Shown: positions 1 to 9,292 of the stretch, piece after piece
Numbering within the stretch: the first letter of the stretch is position 1
How the letters are laid out: every line of letters begins with the position of its first letter
DNA from: Bilifractor porci
Lineage (GTDB): Bacteria; Bacillota; Clostridia; Lachnospirales; Lachnospiraceae
Length of the DNA: 64,000 nucleotides
NCBI RefSeq assembly: GCF_009696005.1
Contig: NZ_VUMV01000003.1
Coordinates: 248,001 to 312,000, forward strand
Reading direction: 5' to 3'
Translations under genes and position numbers: made by a program
Notes under the pieces: model-generated
The model's input: only the letters and a program-made list of their open reading frames with translations
The model's database searches: none
Told to the model about the DNA's origin: nothing

Positions 1-237
1 CCGAAGTTCATGAAAGATGCGGGCAATGATATTCTTCTTGGCGTAGGAGCCGGTATTCACGCACATCCGATGGGACCGCGTGCCGGTGCAAAGGCGTTCC
101 GTGAGGCAATTGATGCGTGTATGAATGATGTGCCGCTTCGGGAGGCTGCCGAGAAAGGATCCGAAGAACTTAAGGTGGCGGTTGCCAAATGGGGAATTTA
201 CGGAGAGGATCACAGCAAGAATTTGTATGCTCTGTAA
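1..237 (+). CDS. RuBisCO-like protein, C-terminal part (5' end outside window)
   Basis: The frame is open from the first base and stops at a TAA at 235-237. The translated end has a G-x-G-x-H-x-HPMGPRAG stretch followed by an alanine-rich helix. This matches the C-terminal phosphate-binding glycine loop and last helices of the RuBisCO large-subunit superfamily. The HPMG form and the host type point to a RuBisCO-like protein (form IV) rather than a CO2-fixing enzyme; such proteins act as enolases, isomerases or decarboxylases on sugar phosphates, for example in methionine salvage or apiose breakdown. The active-site lysines lie upstream of the window, so the exact reaction cannot be judged. 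Confidence 0.7.
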   Translation, partial: PKFMKDAGNDILLGVGAGIHAHPMGPRAGAKAFREAIDACMNDVPLREAAEKGSEELKVAVAKWGIYGEDHSKNLYAL

Positions 238-264
238 TTAGTAGAAGCATTTATAATTCAATGA

Positions 265-296
265 GGCTGGCGCGTTAGATGCGTTAGCCTTTTTTT
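265..296 (+). terminator. Rho-independent terminator after the RuBisCO-like gene
   Basis: A 9-bp stem (265-273 with 281-289, two G-U pairs) closes a 7-base loop and is followed by seven T. It lies 28 bases after the stop codon of the RuBisCO-like gene. Confidence 0.85.
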
Positions 297-357
297 GAGT
301 AGTGTGACAGGCGGTGCACGATTCTAAGCAGTCTCTCTTTCAGAATCATGGTGTGTT

Positions 358-1737
358 TTACGCCACAACCTCAAAGCAGAGTGTGTTGTCGTTGTAATTA
401 TAGTAGAAACAGTCTCCGTACTGAAAACCGATTTCGTTGATCATCTGATTTAAAATCTCGCAGTTGTTACTGAGCAGATAGCCCATTGCATCCTGATAAG
501 CGGCGAAATTGCTGAAGCGGATTGAGAGATTGCTGGTTCCGGCTGCGTACTGGACGGCAAATGCGTTTCGGATCGCTTCATAATTATAAGAATCAAAGTA
601 GCTGCCAGTTCTCTTATTATAGTTGAAGACATCGGGATTGTTGTAATACGTGCTGTAGTCAAACTGCTTGTAATGAGAATCTATAAGATTTAATTCCTCA
701 TAGGTGAGACCAAAATAATCGTACTGGATACAGGCAGCCCCGTCAGGCTCAATGACATCCGGATCATCCCAGGTCACGTCGATATAGGTGTCGTTTCCGG
801 GAAAACTGTCCAGGTAATTCCAGCAATGGCTCTCGTCGTCACTAACAACAACCGATGCAGCTTCTCCTGCCTGCTCCATCAGATAGGAAAAGACTTCTGC
901 ATATCCCACGCAGACGGCGTCTCCGGTTACCATGGCATACAGAGAGCGGATATAAGGAAGACTGATACTCTGGTCATAGGTAAGTCTTACGACCAGATCG
1001 TCATGGATAATTTTGGCTTTTGTCCAGCAATCTGCGCCGGCCGGAATCTTGGCCAGAACTTCATTCCTTACCGCTGCAATTTCATTCTGCTTTGAAGTAA
1101 TCTGCGCCGGATCTGTTGTGTGATACGTAAAATGAACTACGATCACAGGGATGTATCCGCCAATGGAATGCTCTCCTGTATAATCCGAATAAGTGTTCTG
1201 GTCAATCCAGAAACAGTCACGAGTAATAGCGAAATATACTGTGTTGTAGGAGAGGGTACCGGCATCAATCAGAACCAGATCGCTCGGGCAGCTCATAGAG
1301 ATAGAATCAAAGTAGTTTTTGGCTTCCTGCAGGCCGTTGCTCAGATCGATAACCGGGGTATTCTCGCTATAAGAAAGACTGGAGAGCACATATTCTTCCA
1401 CTGTCTCCTGGGTCGGGTCATACTGGTCATTCAGGATAGAGGCTGATTCTTCTGTCTCAGAAGAAACCGTGTCATACTCATTGCTATAGAAATTAGCATC
1501 ATCCGCTTCATCCGCAGATTCCTGCTGACTTTCCTCTGTGGTCTGCGCGGATTCGTCATAGTCTGAATCGTTCAGAGCGTTTATCTCCCTGCGAAAATCG
1601 GATGCAGGACTGTTGGAATCTTCCCACTCGGTTTTGACTGTGCGGGTACTTTCCTTTTCGGAGACAGAATCGTATGCCGTTAAGGGCAGGAATACGGCAG
1701 CTGTAAGAATCAAGGCTGTGATCGTTGTCTTTTTCAT
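358..1737 (-). CDS. Secreted transglutaminase-like domain protein
   Basis: A 459-residue exported protein. It begins with a signal peptide (MKKTT then a hydrophobic run ending near residue 22), followed by an acidic Ser/Glu/Asp-rich linker to about residue 120. The transglutaminase-like core lies in the second half: GDAVCVGYA carries the expected Cys, SHCWNY the His and DVTWDDP the Asp of the Cys-His-Asp triad. Such domains act as cysteine proteases or crosslinking enzymes at the cell surface; the substrate is unknown. The start was set at the ATG after AGGAGGAG, because six codons further upstream would be the ribosome site itself. It appears to be a single-gene unit. Confidence 0.82.
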   Translation of the reverse strand: MKKTTITALILTAAVFLPLTAYDSVSEKESTRTVKTEWEDSNSPASDFRREINALNDSDYDESAQTTEESQQESADEADDANFYSNEYDTVSSETEESASILNDQYDPTQETVEEYVLSSLSYSENTPVIDLSNGLQEAKNYFDSISMSCPSDLVLIDAGTLSYNTVYFAITRDCFWIDQNTYSDYTGEHSIGGYIPVIVVHFTYHTTDPAQITSKQNEIAAVRNEVLAKIPAGADCWTKAKIIHDDLVVRLTYDQSISLPYIRSLYAMVTGDAVCVGYAEVFSYLMEQAGEAASVVVSDDESHCWNYLDSFPGNDTYIDVTWDDPDVIEPDGAACIQYDYFGLTYEELNLIDSHYKQFDYSTYYNNPDVFNYNKRTGSYFDSYNYEAIRNAFAVQYAAGTSNLSIRFSNFAAYQDAMGYLLSNNCEILNQMINEIGFQYGDCFYYNYNDNTLCFEVVA

Positions 1738-1756
1738 CTTATTTCTCCTCCTCAAG

Positions 1757-1777
1757 TGATTTCTGCTTCAGAAATCA
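1757..1777 (-). promoter_or_regulatory. Perfect 9-bp inverted repeat in the leader of the transglutaminase-like gene
   Basis: TGATTTCTG and CAGAAATCA are separated by three bases and end six bases before the ribosome site. The repeat could be an operator or a leader hairpin. There is no T-run, so it is not a standard terminator. The rest of 1778-2034 shows nothing further that I recognise. Confidence 0.45.
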
Positions 1778-2034
1778 ACGGTGTGTCATTTGGTATGCTC
1801 TTATCATAGAAGCTGGTTTTGCCATTTTTTTCAGAATGGACTCCTTTGCCATGCCTCAGTTGCCATCTGGCTGGCGGCTGTTTCGGTCAGAATCCGTTTT
1901 CTTGAATTTAAGGTCAGATTCGGTCTTTTGCAGGACAACCAGGTCACAGGCCCGGAACGTTGATCATGAAACATTTTCGGCAAAACCAGATGCTATAGTT
2001 GTCAGGAGACAATAGATGGGAGTACTATTAAAAT

Positions 2035-2736
2035 ATGCTTTATATACGTGGCGATACGCACCGGCAGTTTGCCGGTGTCCGGGCATTCTGTGCCTGGAAA
2101 AAGACCAGCAAAGCAGATATTCTAATCATCACCGGGGATGTCGGAATCAATGGAAGAAATCCACAGCAGGATCGGATTCTGAAACAAGAGCTTCAGGAAT
2201 TCCCGATCACGTTCTTCTGCCTGCGTGGCAATCATGACCGGAGACCGACGGCTCTGGAGAGCTATCGGGAAACAATCCGCTATGGGGGACTGGTCTATCG
2301 GGAAGAGGAGTTTCCAGATCTTCTTTTCGCCAAAAACGGGGAGACCTATGAGCTGAACGGGCGTAAGGCGTTTGTCATTGACGGCGCCTCAAGTTCGGAT
2401 TGTACCTACCGCCTGGAGCACGGGCTCCCGTGGTGGGCAGATGAACAGCTCTCCGAGCCGGAGCGAAGACATGTGGAGCAGCAGCTTGCCCTGCAGGGAT
2501 GGAAGGCAGACCTGATTCTCTCGCACACCATGCCGGAAAAGTATATCCCGAAAGAATGTCTGCAGAGGAAGCGGAAGACAGGAAATCCGGATCTGTCTAT
2601 GGAAGCCTGGATGAACCAGCTGGAAGAAAAAACAGCGTACCGCAAATGGTACGCCGGGCACTGGCATGTGGAGAAACAGGTAACTGACCGCATGGAAATT
2701 TTATATCAGAATTTTACAGAGGTGGAGGATGGATAA
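2035..2736 (+). CDS. Calcineurin-like metallophosphoesterase
   Basis: A 233-residue cytoplasmic phosphoesterase with the ordered metal-binding motifs of the family: GDTH (residues 6-9), GDVG (34-37), GNHDR (65-69), SHTMP in the middle and GHWH near the C-terminus. No signal peptide or membrane segment is visible. The stop overlaps the next gene by 8 bases, so it is translationally coupled to it and lies at the head of the kinase operon. Placement suggests it could remove phosphate from protein or nucleotide products of that system, but the sequence does not identify the substrate. Confidence 0.85.
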   Translation: MLYIRGDTHRQFAGVRAFCAWKKTSKADILIITGDVGINGRNPQQDRILKQELQEFPITFFCLRGNHDRRPTALESYRETIRYGGLVYREEEFPDLLFAKNGETYELNGRKAFVIDGASSSDCTYRLEHGLPWWADEQLSEPERRHVEQQLALQGWKADLILSHTMPEKYIPKECLQRKRKTGNPDLSMEAWMNQLEEKTAYRKWYAGHWHVEKQVTDRMEILYQNFTEVEDG

Positions 2737-4183
2737 CAGAACAGACTGGTCCGTGGAATTCATTGAAAATGAGAGCAGGCGCATGGAAATCATCCGAAAG
2801 GGATTTGCGGAGCATCTCACAAGCCGGAGCGTGAATAAACTGCTGCTGGAAAACTACTGCGAGGCACTGTATGCCCGCAATATTTACGAGGCTGCGCTGA
2901 TCTACTGCTTTGACCATGAGAAGACCTATGCGGAGTGGAGAGAAATGGTCACACAGTGTGATCAGGTGTATCATCCGGATCCGGATAAATCCGGAACTGT
3001 CATTCTTCTCTCGAAGCTGCGGGACTATGTGGAAAAGGAGTCAACGCAGGAGGGAAACGGGCTCAATACCGCCTTTATCACAAGGAAAATGCAATCGGAA
3101 TTGGAGGAGACGGCGAGTGAGGAAAGCTTTATGGATTTCCTGCTTAAGAACATTGAGAATTTCAGTGCCGTGCGGGAAAAAGCCAGATATTATTTTTCCA
3201 AGTACACGCTTCTCTATATTGATGAGAAAATAGAAAATTATCTGTCTGCCTGCGAAAAGGTGGATATTCTCCGGAGCCGGAAGGCAGGAATGCTCTCCGA
3301 AGAAGAAAAATATCCGGAGAAAGCAGCAGTAGAGGAACTCTCTTTTCTGAAACCCCTGAAACCGCTGCAGCGCTCTGCGGATACGGCAAAATTTGACACA
3401 AAAAACTATCTTCCAATGGAAGAAAAAAAGAAGCTGCTGGGAGAAATGTCTCTGACATCCGGTGGAATTTTCGATGCCATGAATCAGTACTATTTCGGCT
3501 ATATTTCCATGGACTGGCTGGAACTGTGCCTGGAGATGTATCCGGAGATCGAGGGCTGGCCGACAGAGACAAAACGAAAGATTGCGCAGGCGCTTGGTCT
3601 TTTAAAGCCGGACACGACAGAGGAGGAAGAAAAACAGATTCTGGATTCCCTGGAAGACCGGATTCTGGAGAAAGAGGAAGAACTGGAACTGCAGCGGGAC
3701 AGGGCGTACGCGAGAAAAAAAGAACCTGCCACGACGCCAGCCGGAGAAGATTCCGCTTCCCCAATTACAGCTTCCGAAAAGCAGGCGGAGAATCTTTTGA
3801 ATTCCGAGACGCAGGAGAAAAAGGCCACACTGGCATTTCGCGATTTTCTGCTGGGCAGAAAAGATATCAACAGGAGAACACTGCTTCTGTATCTGTTGTT
3901 CATACAGGCCAGAACGTCGCTGTCGGAGGAAAATAAGATCACGGTGCCGCGGCTCAACAAGATCCTCCTGAACTGCGGCTTTTCACAGCTTCAACCAAAC
4001 AGGGAGTTTGACCGGTTTGTCATGGGCTTTTTAAAGGCGGAAGATCCGATTGGGTATTTCCAGCTCTTTGTAGAGGACAGGCTGAAAAATCAGAAGGAGT
4101 CTGTCCTATATGGAATTTATGAAAACTCCTACAGCCACCAGAAAGAACTGGTGCGTGATATGCTCAGAAAAAGGATGATGTAA
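2729..4183 (+). CDS. Unknown protein of the kinase operon
   Basis: I do not recognise this 484-residue protein. It is predicted soluble and strongly charged, with long helical stretches and a Glu/Lys-rich coiled-coil-like segment around residues 295-360, which separates an N-terminal helical part from a C-terminal part rich in hydrophobic helices. It starts after GAGGTGGAGG inside the end of the phosphoesterase gene and its stop codon shares one base with the ATG of the first kinase. That coupling suggests it works with the kinases, as a substrate, scaffold or effector. No catalytic motif was seen. Confidence 0.75.
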   Translation: MDNRTDWSVEFIENESRRMEIIRKGFAEHLTSRSVNKLLLENYCEALYARNIYEAALIYCFDHEKTYAEWREMVTQCDQVYHPDPDKSGTVILLSKLRDYVEKESTQEGNGLNTAFITRKMQSELEETASEESFMDFLLKNIENFSAVREKARYYFSKYTLLYIDEKIENYLSACEKVDILRSRKAGMLSEEEKYPEKAAVEELSFLKPLKPLQRSADTAKFDTKNYLPMEEKKKLLGEMSLTSGGIFDAMNQYYFGYISMDWLELCLEMYPEIEGWPTETKRKIAQALGLLKPDTTEEEEKQILDSLEDRILEKEEELELQRDRAYARKKEPATTPAGEDSASPITASEKQAENLLNSETQEKKATLAFRDFLLGRKDINRRTLLLYLLFIQARTSLSEENKITVPRLNKILLNCGFSQLQPNREFDRFVMGFLKAEDPIGYFQLFVEDRLKNQKESVLYGIYENSYSHQKELVRDMLRKRMM

Positions 4184-6006
4184 TGACGGAACAGGCAGAG
4201 AGTAACAGATATCTTCCGAACGGCAGCATTCTGCTGGAACGGTATAAGATTATCCGGGCGCTTGGACAGGGAGGCTTTTCCATCACATATCTTGTCTTTG
4301 ACAGGGTTCTGTCGGTAAATGCTGCCCTGAAGGAGTGCTTTCCCTCGCAGATGGCAGTGCGGGAGTCGGATGGAAGAACCGTTTCTGTGCTGCCGGACCA
4401 GCAGGAGAGATTTGCGCATATCCGGGACTCCTTTCAAAAAGAAGCGGAATTTACCTTTGGAGATTACGACCAGACGGGAATCTGCGCCGTAAAGGATTTT
4501 TTTGAGGCGAACGGAACGGTCTATATTGTAGAAGAGTATCTTCCGGGAGGCACCTTCAAAGAATATCTGCGGCAGAAATCGGATCACCGGGTACCTGCAG
4601 AGGAACTTCGAAATCTGTTTCTTCCTGTCATGAAGGGGCTGGCTTTTCTGCACGAAAAGGGAAGTATTCACGGAGATATTTCTCCGGATAACCTGATGTT
4701 TGACGGCCAGGGAAGGATGAAGATTGTGGATTTTGGCTCTTCCTGGCTGTTTGCGGAAGAAAAGAGAAACTATCGGACCTTCAAGCCCGGTTACGCTGCT
4801 CCGGAACAGTATCTGACAGATGGGATCATCGGGCCATGGACAGATATCTATGCCCTATGCGCGGTTTTGTACGAGGCACTTACCGGAAAATGTCCGTACA
4901 GTGCGGAAAAAAGAAAGAAGGGAAAAGAATTACGTCCGATCCGGGATATCACAGATCTGGACCCCGGTGTGGAGAGCGCTGTTCTGCAGGGTCTGCAGCT
5001 GGATATTCCGAAGCGGTTTTTCTGGATGGGAACGCTGATGGAGCGTCTGGAAATGGAAGATGCAGATGTGCAGAAACGCCTTCCGGAAACCAGAAAACAG
5101 TGGAGCGAGGCGTGGATGCAAGCCGCCATGGCTCCCTCCTTTCTTGCTGCAAAGCGAAGACGGCTGAGCAGGAGGCAGAAGACCCTGCTAAAGCGGACGG
5201 CTATTGCTCTGGCGGCAGGGTATGGACTGCTGATAGCGGGATCCTTTCTTTATCTGCGAATGCATCCGGTGGAGGCGTTTCAGATTCGGCTGCAACAGGC
5301 CAGAGTTTCTGCACAGAGGCAGAAAGAAAATGCCTATTACCCGGCGGATGCCGCTCTGCGGAAAACGCTGGAATCTTATCCATCCTCGACCACAGACTCG
5401 CATGTCACCTACCAGTCCATACCGGAATCCTGGTTCAGGAAGCATCACATTTATGGCAATCAGGCCAATCTGTTTGCCGCGGATGTGGATCTGATTGAGG
5501 ATGTTATGGCGTACGCGTATGGTCAGAATATCCATGTCGCATCCTCCGAGTTTTCTGGAGATGTGACTTATGATACGGATTATCAGGATCTGAAGGCAGC
5601 TTGTGAGGCAGAGAATACTTATCACATCCGGACGGATGATGCGGATTCTGCCACAATTATTCAGATCACCTATGATATCAGGGACAACCGGATCCTTCAT
5701 CTTTCAGTCAATGGCTCGAAAGAAGCTGCGGCTGCTTTTCTGCGGGAGGTCTTCCCTTATCTGGCCGCGGGAAAATACCTGAAGGATGCGGAAATAGAAG
5801 AATTATTTGCGACGGCGCACCGGCAGAAGAACAGGCACGAAGAAGATTCCTCCGAATCCGAAGGAGCGAAATGGGAGACGAACCGGAGCGGCTGTCTGTT
5901 TTTAAAAGAAGATCCGATGAATTCGGATGATTCTAATAACTATTCTCTTGATGTTTCCAGGACAGACGACGCGTTATTCGGATGGTTTGGATACTATGAG
6001 TATTGA
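4183..6006 (+). CDS. Membrane Ser/Thr protein kinase (first of two)
   Basis: A 607-residue eukaryotic-like (Hanks-type) kinase. The glycine loop GQGGFSITY is at residues 28-36, the ATP-binding Lys at 50, the catalytic loop HGDISPDN at 163-170 (HGD rather than HRD), DFG at 183-185, then APEQY and GPWTDIYAL. A basic juxtamembrane stretch leads to one membrane segment near residues 340-358 and an external domain of about 245 residues without PASTA repeats. The catalytic residues are all present, so it should be active. The start overlaps the previous stop (TAATG). The external part is a likely sensor, but I do not recognise its family. Confidence 0.9.
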   Translation: MTEQAESNRYLPNGSILLERYKIIRALGQGGFSITYLVFDRVLSVNAALKECFPSQMAVRESDGRTVSVLPDQQERFAHIRDSFQKEAEFTFGDYDQTGICAVKDFFEANGTVYIVEEYLPGGTFKEYLRQKSDHRVPAEELRNLFLPVMKGLAFLHEKGSIHGDISPDNLMFDGQGRMKIVDFGSSWLFAEEKRNYRTFKPGYAAPEQYLTDGIIGPWTDIYALCAVLYEALTGKCPYSAEKRKKGKELRPIRDITDLDPGVESAVLQGLQLDIPKRFFWMGTLMERLEMEDADVQKRLPETRKQWSEAWMQAAMAPSFLAAKRRRLSRRQKTLLKRTAIALAAGYGLLIAGSFLYLRMHPVEAFQIRLQQARVSAQRQKENAYYPADAALRKTLESYPSSTTDSHVTYQSIPESWFRKHHIYGNQANLFAADVDLIEDVMAYAYGQNIHVASSEFSGDVTYDTDYQDLKAACEAENTYHIRTDDADSATIIQITYDIRDNRILHLSVNGSKEAAAAFLREVFPYLAAGKYLKDAEIEELFATAHRQKNRHEEDSSESEGAKWETNRSGCLFLKEDPMNSDDSNNYSLDVSRTDDALFGWFGYYEY

Positions 6007-6019
6007 GGAAAAACGGATT

Positions 6020-7678
6020 ATGGAATTGGCGTCTGGTACCATCCTGAATCAAAGATATCGGATCGTAAAAAAGCTCGGGCAGGGAGGATTTGCCATTACT
6101 TATCTGGCCGGAGATCTGCAGCTGAAAAAAAGGGTTGTGATCAAGGAGTTTTTTCCTTATGCCATGGCATCCAGAGACGGAGAGAGCGCAGCCGTATTGC
6201 CTCCGGAAGGTGAGCTGCAGAAAACGTATCTGAAGTATAAAAAGGATTTTTTGAAAGAGGCCATAATACAGGCATCCCTGTTCGAGATCACAGGCGTTGT
6301 CAAAGTACTCGGGTATTTTGAGGAAAATGACACGGTCTATGAAGTCATGGAATACGTGGATGGCATTACGCTGCGAGCGTTTCTGGAAGAACATGGAGAA
6401 CTCTTGAATTTTACTCAGGTATGGAAACAGATGCTTCCCGTGCTGGAGGCTGTGGCGGCGATCCACGAAAGAGGGTATGTGCACAGAGATATCAGCCCGG
6501 ATAATATTATGGTTCAGAAAGACGGGCGCCTGAAGCTGATGGATTTCGGAGCTTCCCGTGTGTACCAGACTGACACGGACCGTCAGAAGACTATGACAGT
6601 TCTTATCAAGGATGGTTTTACGCCTCCGGAGCAGTATGATTCGCATGGAAAGCAGGGCCCCTGGACGGATATCTACGCGCTTGCTGCTGTTTTTTACTAT
6701 CTTCTTACCGGATATACGCCGGAAAGTGCCATGGAGCGGCAGGTGCAGGATACCCTTTTTCTGCCCTCGGAATTTGGATGTGAGATCCCACCGGAGACGG
6801 AGATGAAATTGGTGTCCAAAGGGCTTTCCCTCAATCCCAAGGAACGGTACCAGTCTGTCTGGGAGATGGAGAGCGACTTAGTCGGAGCGGAGACACAGGC
6901 TCCGAGAGAACAAAAAAGAAGAAAGGATTTTCTTCCGGCAGCTGTTCTCCTGGCCGCCGCCGCTCTCTGTTCCGTTGCTGCCGCCGCCGCTTTTGCGGAT
7001 TCGCTGCATCTGGAGCCGCCGACACAGGCACAGGAGTATGACAGGAATTCAGCGAAAAATACGGAATTGAAGCAATATCTGGAGGAACATGCTGCTTCCG
7101 AAGAAGAGACAGAAGATGGGATTGTGTATCAGCTGAAAGAGGCGGACGCAGAAGCCCTGAACCTTACCAGTGATGTCAATTTTCTGAATCTGACACGGGA
7201 GGATCTGCTCTCCGGGTATGAAAAAGAAGGATTCCATGTGGAAACCGTTTCCGAAAAGGCAGATCTTACGGTGACAGAGCAATATGGAACAGACACGGTA
7301 AAATTTTTAAAGACGCAGCGACTGTCTGTGCCAGAAAAAGACTGCCTGGTGTTTGTGAACTATGATCTCTATTCAGAAAAAATCCATCGGATTTCCATTC
7401 GACTTCAGGAGGACACAGAGGACCTTGCCGCATTGAGTGACATTAGCAACGAGACACTGCAGATTGTACAGAGTTGCCTGCGGCTTCCGGACAGTGCCCG
7501 GGAAGGCAAAAAAGAATTCCCGGAAGACTTCTCAGAGATGGCTGCTCAAATAGAAGAGGGGAATCAGGCAAGCGTGGCCGGCCTCTATTTGGGAAGAGAT
7601 GCAAAGCTGCTCATGCTCCATACCGATGCCTCTTCCGGGCTGACCGTACATGTTATTCCCTTTAAAGATGGAATCTGA
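6020..7678 (+). CDS. Membrane Ser/Thr protein kinase (second of two)
   Basis: A 552-residue kinase related to its neighbour, with glycine loop GQGGFAITY (residues 20-28), Lys 42, canonical HRDISPDN with catalytic Asp 157, and DFG at 175-177. A single Ala/Leu-rich membrane segment lies near 305-325, followed by an external domain of about 225 residues with no PASTA repeats. The start at 6020 is chosen because TGAGGAAAAA, which contains the previous stop codon, gives a ribosome site; an ATG at 5996 that overlaps the previous gene is possible. The pair looks like a gene duplication with diverged sensor domains. It ends the operon. Confidence 0.88.
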   Translation: MELASGTILNQRYRIVKKLGQGGFAITYLAGDLQLKKRVVIKEFFPYAMASRDGESAAVLPPEGELQKTYLKYKKDFLKEAIIQASLFEITGVVKVLGYFEENDTVYEVMEYVDGITLRAFLEEHGELLNFTQVWKQMLPVLEAVAAIHERGYVHRDISPDNIMVQKDGRLKLMDFGASRVYQTDTDRQKTMTVLIKDGFTPPEQYDSHGKQGPWTDIYALAAVFYYLLTGYTPESAMERQVQDTLFLPSEFGCEIPPETEMKLVSKGLSLNPKERYQSVWEMESDLVGAETQAPREQKRRKDFLPAAVLLAAAALCSVAAAAAFADSLHLEPPTQAQEYDRNSAKNTELKQYLEEHAASEEETEDGIVYQLKEADAEALNLTSDVNFLNLTREDLLSGYEKEGFHVETVSEKADLTVTEQYGTDTVKFLKTQRLSVPEKDCLVFVNYDLYSEKIHRISIRLQEDTEDLAALSDISNETLQIVQSCLRLPDSAREGKKEFPEDFSEMAAQIEEGNQASVAGLYLGRDAKLLMLHTDASSGLTVHVIPFKDGI

Positions 7679-7822
7679 AGATCATGATACGGAAGAGCTG
7701 CCGGCTGCCTGTCATTTGCTTATACATCTGACAGCTGCGATTGGCGGCCCTTTTCATTGGCATACAGGGAAAATGTTTACGTGATGCTGGTGTCTGGCAG
7801 ATGAAAATTTCTCTCTATAAAA

Positions 7823-8818
7823 TCAGAATTGATAATGAGAGGCGAAGATCCCATCCACATGGTTCCTGAGTTCTACTTCAGAGCGGATCTGATTGCTGTT
7901 AAACTGAATCATTTCTGCATTGCACGCGATTCTCTCCAGCTGCGCATTCGAAACCTGCGATGCCGACGCAATTCTCTGCAGATCCTGATCTACGGAAGAA
8001 ATGGCGTCCTGCATCTGGCAGAGCTGCTCGCTTGATTTGTTTACCGCAAGGAACAAAGCACGCTGATTGAATTCAATTTTATTCAGATGGGAAAGAATTT
8101 TATTCTGCCCTTCCGCAAGATGATCCATTCTTGCTTCCATACTGTAAAGATTGTAAGCACCTTCGTGACCTTCCAGACTGCTGCATCTTCCCGATGACAG
8201 ATACTCAAAAAAAGAAGTGACGGCAGCACGGTTCCGATAGGCCGGATAAATAATATTGTAACTGTAGATATGGGTTAAATCTTTTTCTATGACAGCAAGC
8301 TCTTTCTGCAGGTCATACAGGCGATTCTGTAAAACACCCGCTAATTTCTTTGCGGTATGTGCTTTTCGCACGCTTTGGTCATAGGCTTTCTTATTGGCCA
8401 GATACAGATCCCGGTTTTTCTGGTTCTGTGCGTCAATGCTTTTGTTTTCCTTACGAATCTTCACATTTCTGATTATGTCACAGAACCCTTTGATCACAGC
8501 AATAGTACTTCCAAGCATGGCAAAGCTCATACATACCGAAAGAGCATAGCCGACGCCGCTTCGAGCCAGTGAAAAAAATTCCATCAGAATAGAGGAAAAC
8601 AGGAAGAATACAACGCCCAGGGAAATGGTTTTAAAAGCCTTATTTTCCTTCTGGGAAGGTACGACCGCCTGCACCGGCTCCGGAAGAGGCATAGTATTGT
8701 TCAGGTTCTGGATAGTGCTTTTTAAATTCTGAATCGCTGTTTCCTGATTATATTTCAGCTTTTCCATCAAATAAACATCTCCGACATATTTCTTTAACGC
8801 ACCATTGCTTAACGTCAT
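7823..8818 (-). CDS. Coiled-coil protein with two membrane segments, unknown function
   Basis: A 331-residue protein I cannot name. It has a short helical N-terminus, two adjacent hydrophobic segments near residues 62-82 and 88-112 forming a membrane hairpin, then long charged helices (about 120-190 and 230-310) typical of coiled coils. The start follows AGGAGGAGATT. It converges on the kinase operon and has no partner on its own strand. It may be a membrane-anchored structural or scaffolding protein. No enzyme motif was seen. Confidence 0.7.
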   Translation of the reverse strand: MTLSNGALKKYVGDVYLMEKLKYNQETAIQNLKSTIQNLNNTMPLPEPVQAVVPSQKENKAFKTISLGVVFFLFSSILMEFFSLARSGVGYALSVCMSFAMLGSTIAVIKGFCDIIRNVKIRKENKSIDAQNQKNRDLYLANKKAYDQSVRKAHTAKKLAGVLQNRLYDLQKELAVIEKDLTHIYSYNIIYPAYRNRAAVTSFFEYLSSGRCSSLEGHEGAYNLYSMEARMDHLAEGQNKILSHLNKIEFNQRALFLAVNKSSEQLCQMQDAISSVDQDLQRIASASQVSNAQLERIACNAEMIQFNSNQIRSEVELRNHVDGIFASHYQF

Positions 8819-8917
8819 AATCTCCTCCTATCTGGATGACATATTTTACTCTGCCATCCGCTGAATGTTCTGCGTTTTTCTATGTTTCCATCTTATCCGC
8901 TGAAATTGCCAATTTTT

Positions 8918-9000
8918 ATGTATAAGTCCAGTCGCAAAGCAGGGACGAATGCATGCTTGCATGCAATTCCGGCCCTGCTTTAGCGACTGGACTTATACAT
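8918..9000. repeat. 83-bp near-perfect inverted repeat (long hairpin)
   Basis: A 27-base left arm (8918-8944) matches the reverse complement of the right arm (8973-9000) except for one extra A. The middle contains GCATGC-TT-GCATGC, so the hairpin continues inward. There is no T-run, which argues against a plain terminator. It sits in 8819-9292, a stretch with no intact gene, close to an IS element, and may be a MITE-like or REP-like element. Confidence 0.75.
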
Positions 9001-9292
9001 ATTGTGGCAGGAGGATGGACAAATAGATTTTAAGCATTTTGTGTTATGTTCGGTTGTTCATATTTAGGAAATGCGCTATTATTAACAATAAGTAAGCATG
9101 CGTTCACTCATATAATTAGGTGAAGTGACGGCGTTTGCTGTGGTTAGACAGCGCAAAATGAAAAATAGTACAGCCGCATTGTTTCGACTGTGTTGCCAGC
9201 TCCGATTGTGAAACTGCGAGTAAGCAGGAAAGCTCCTTTGGGCAAAAAGAATTTCAGCTGGTTTTATACCTGGACCAGCTGGAACAATTTCC

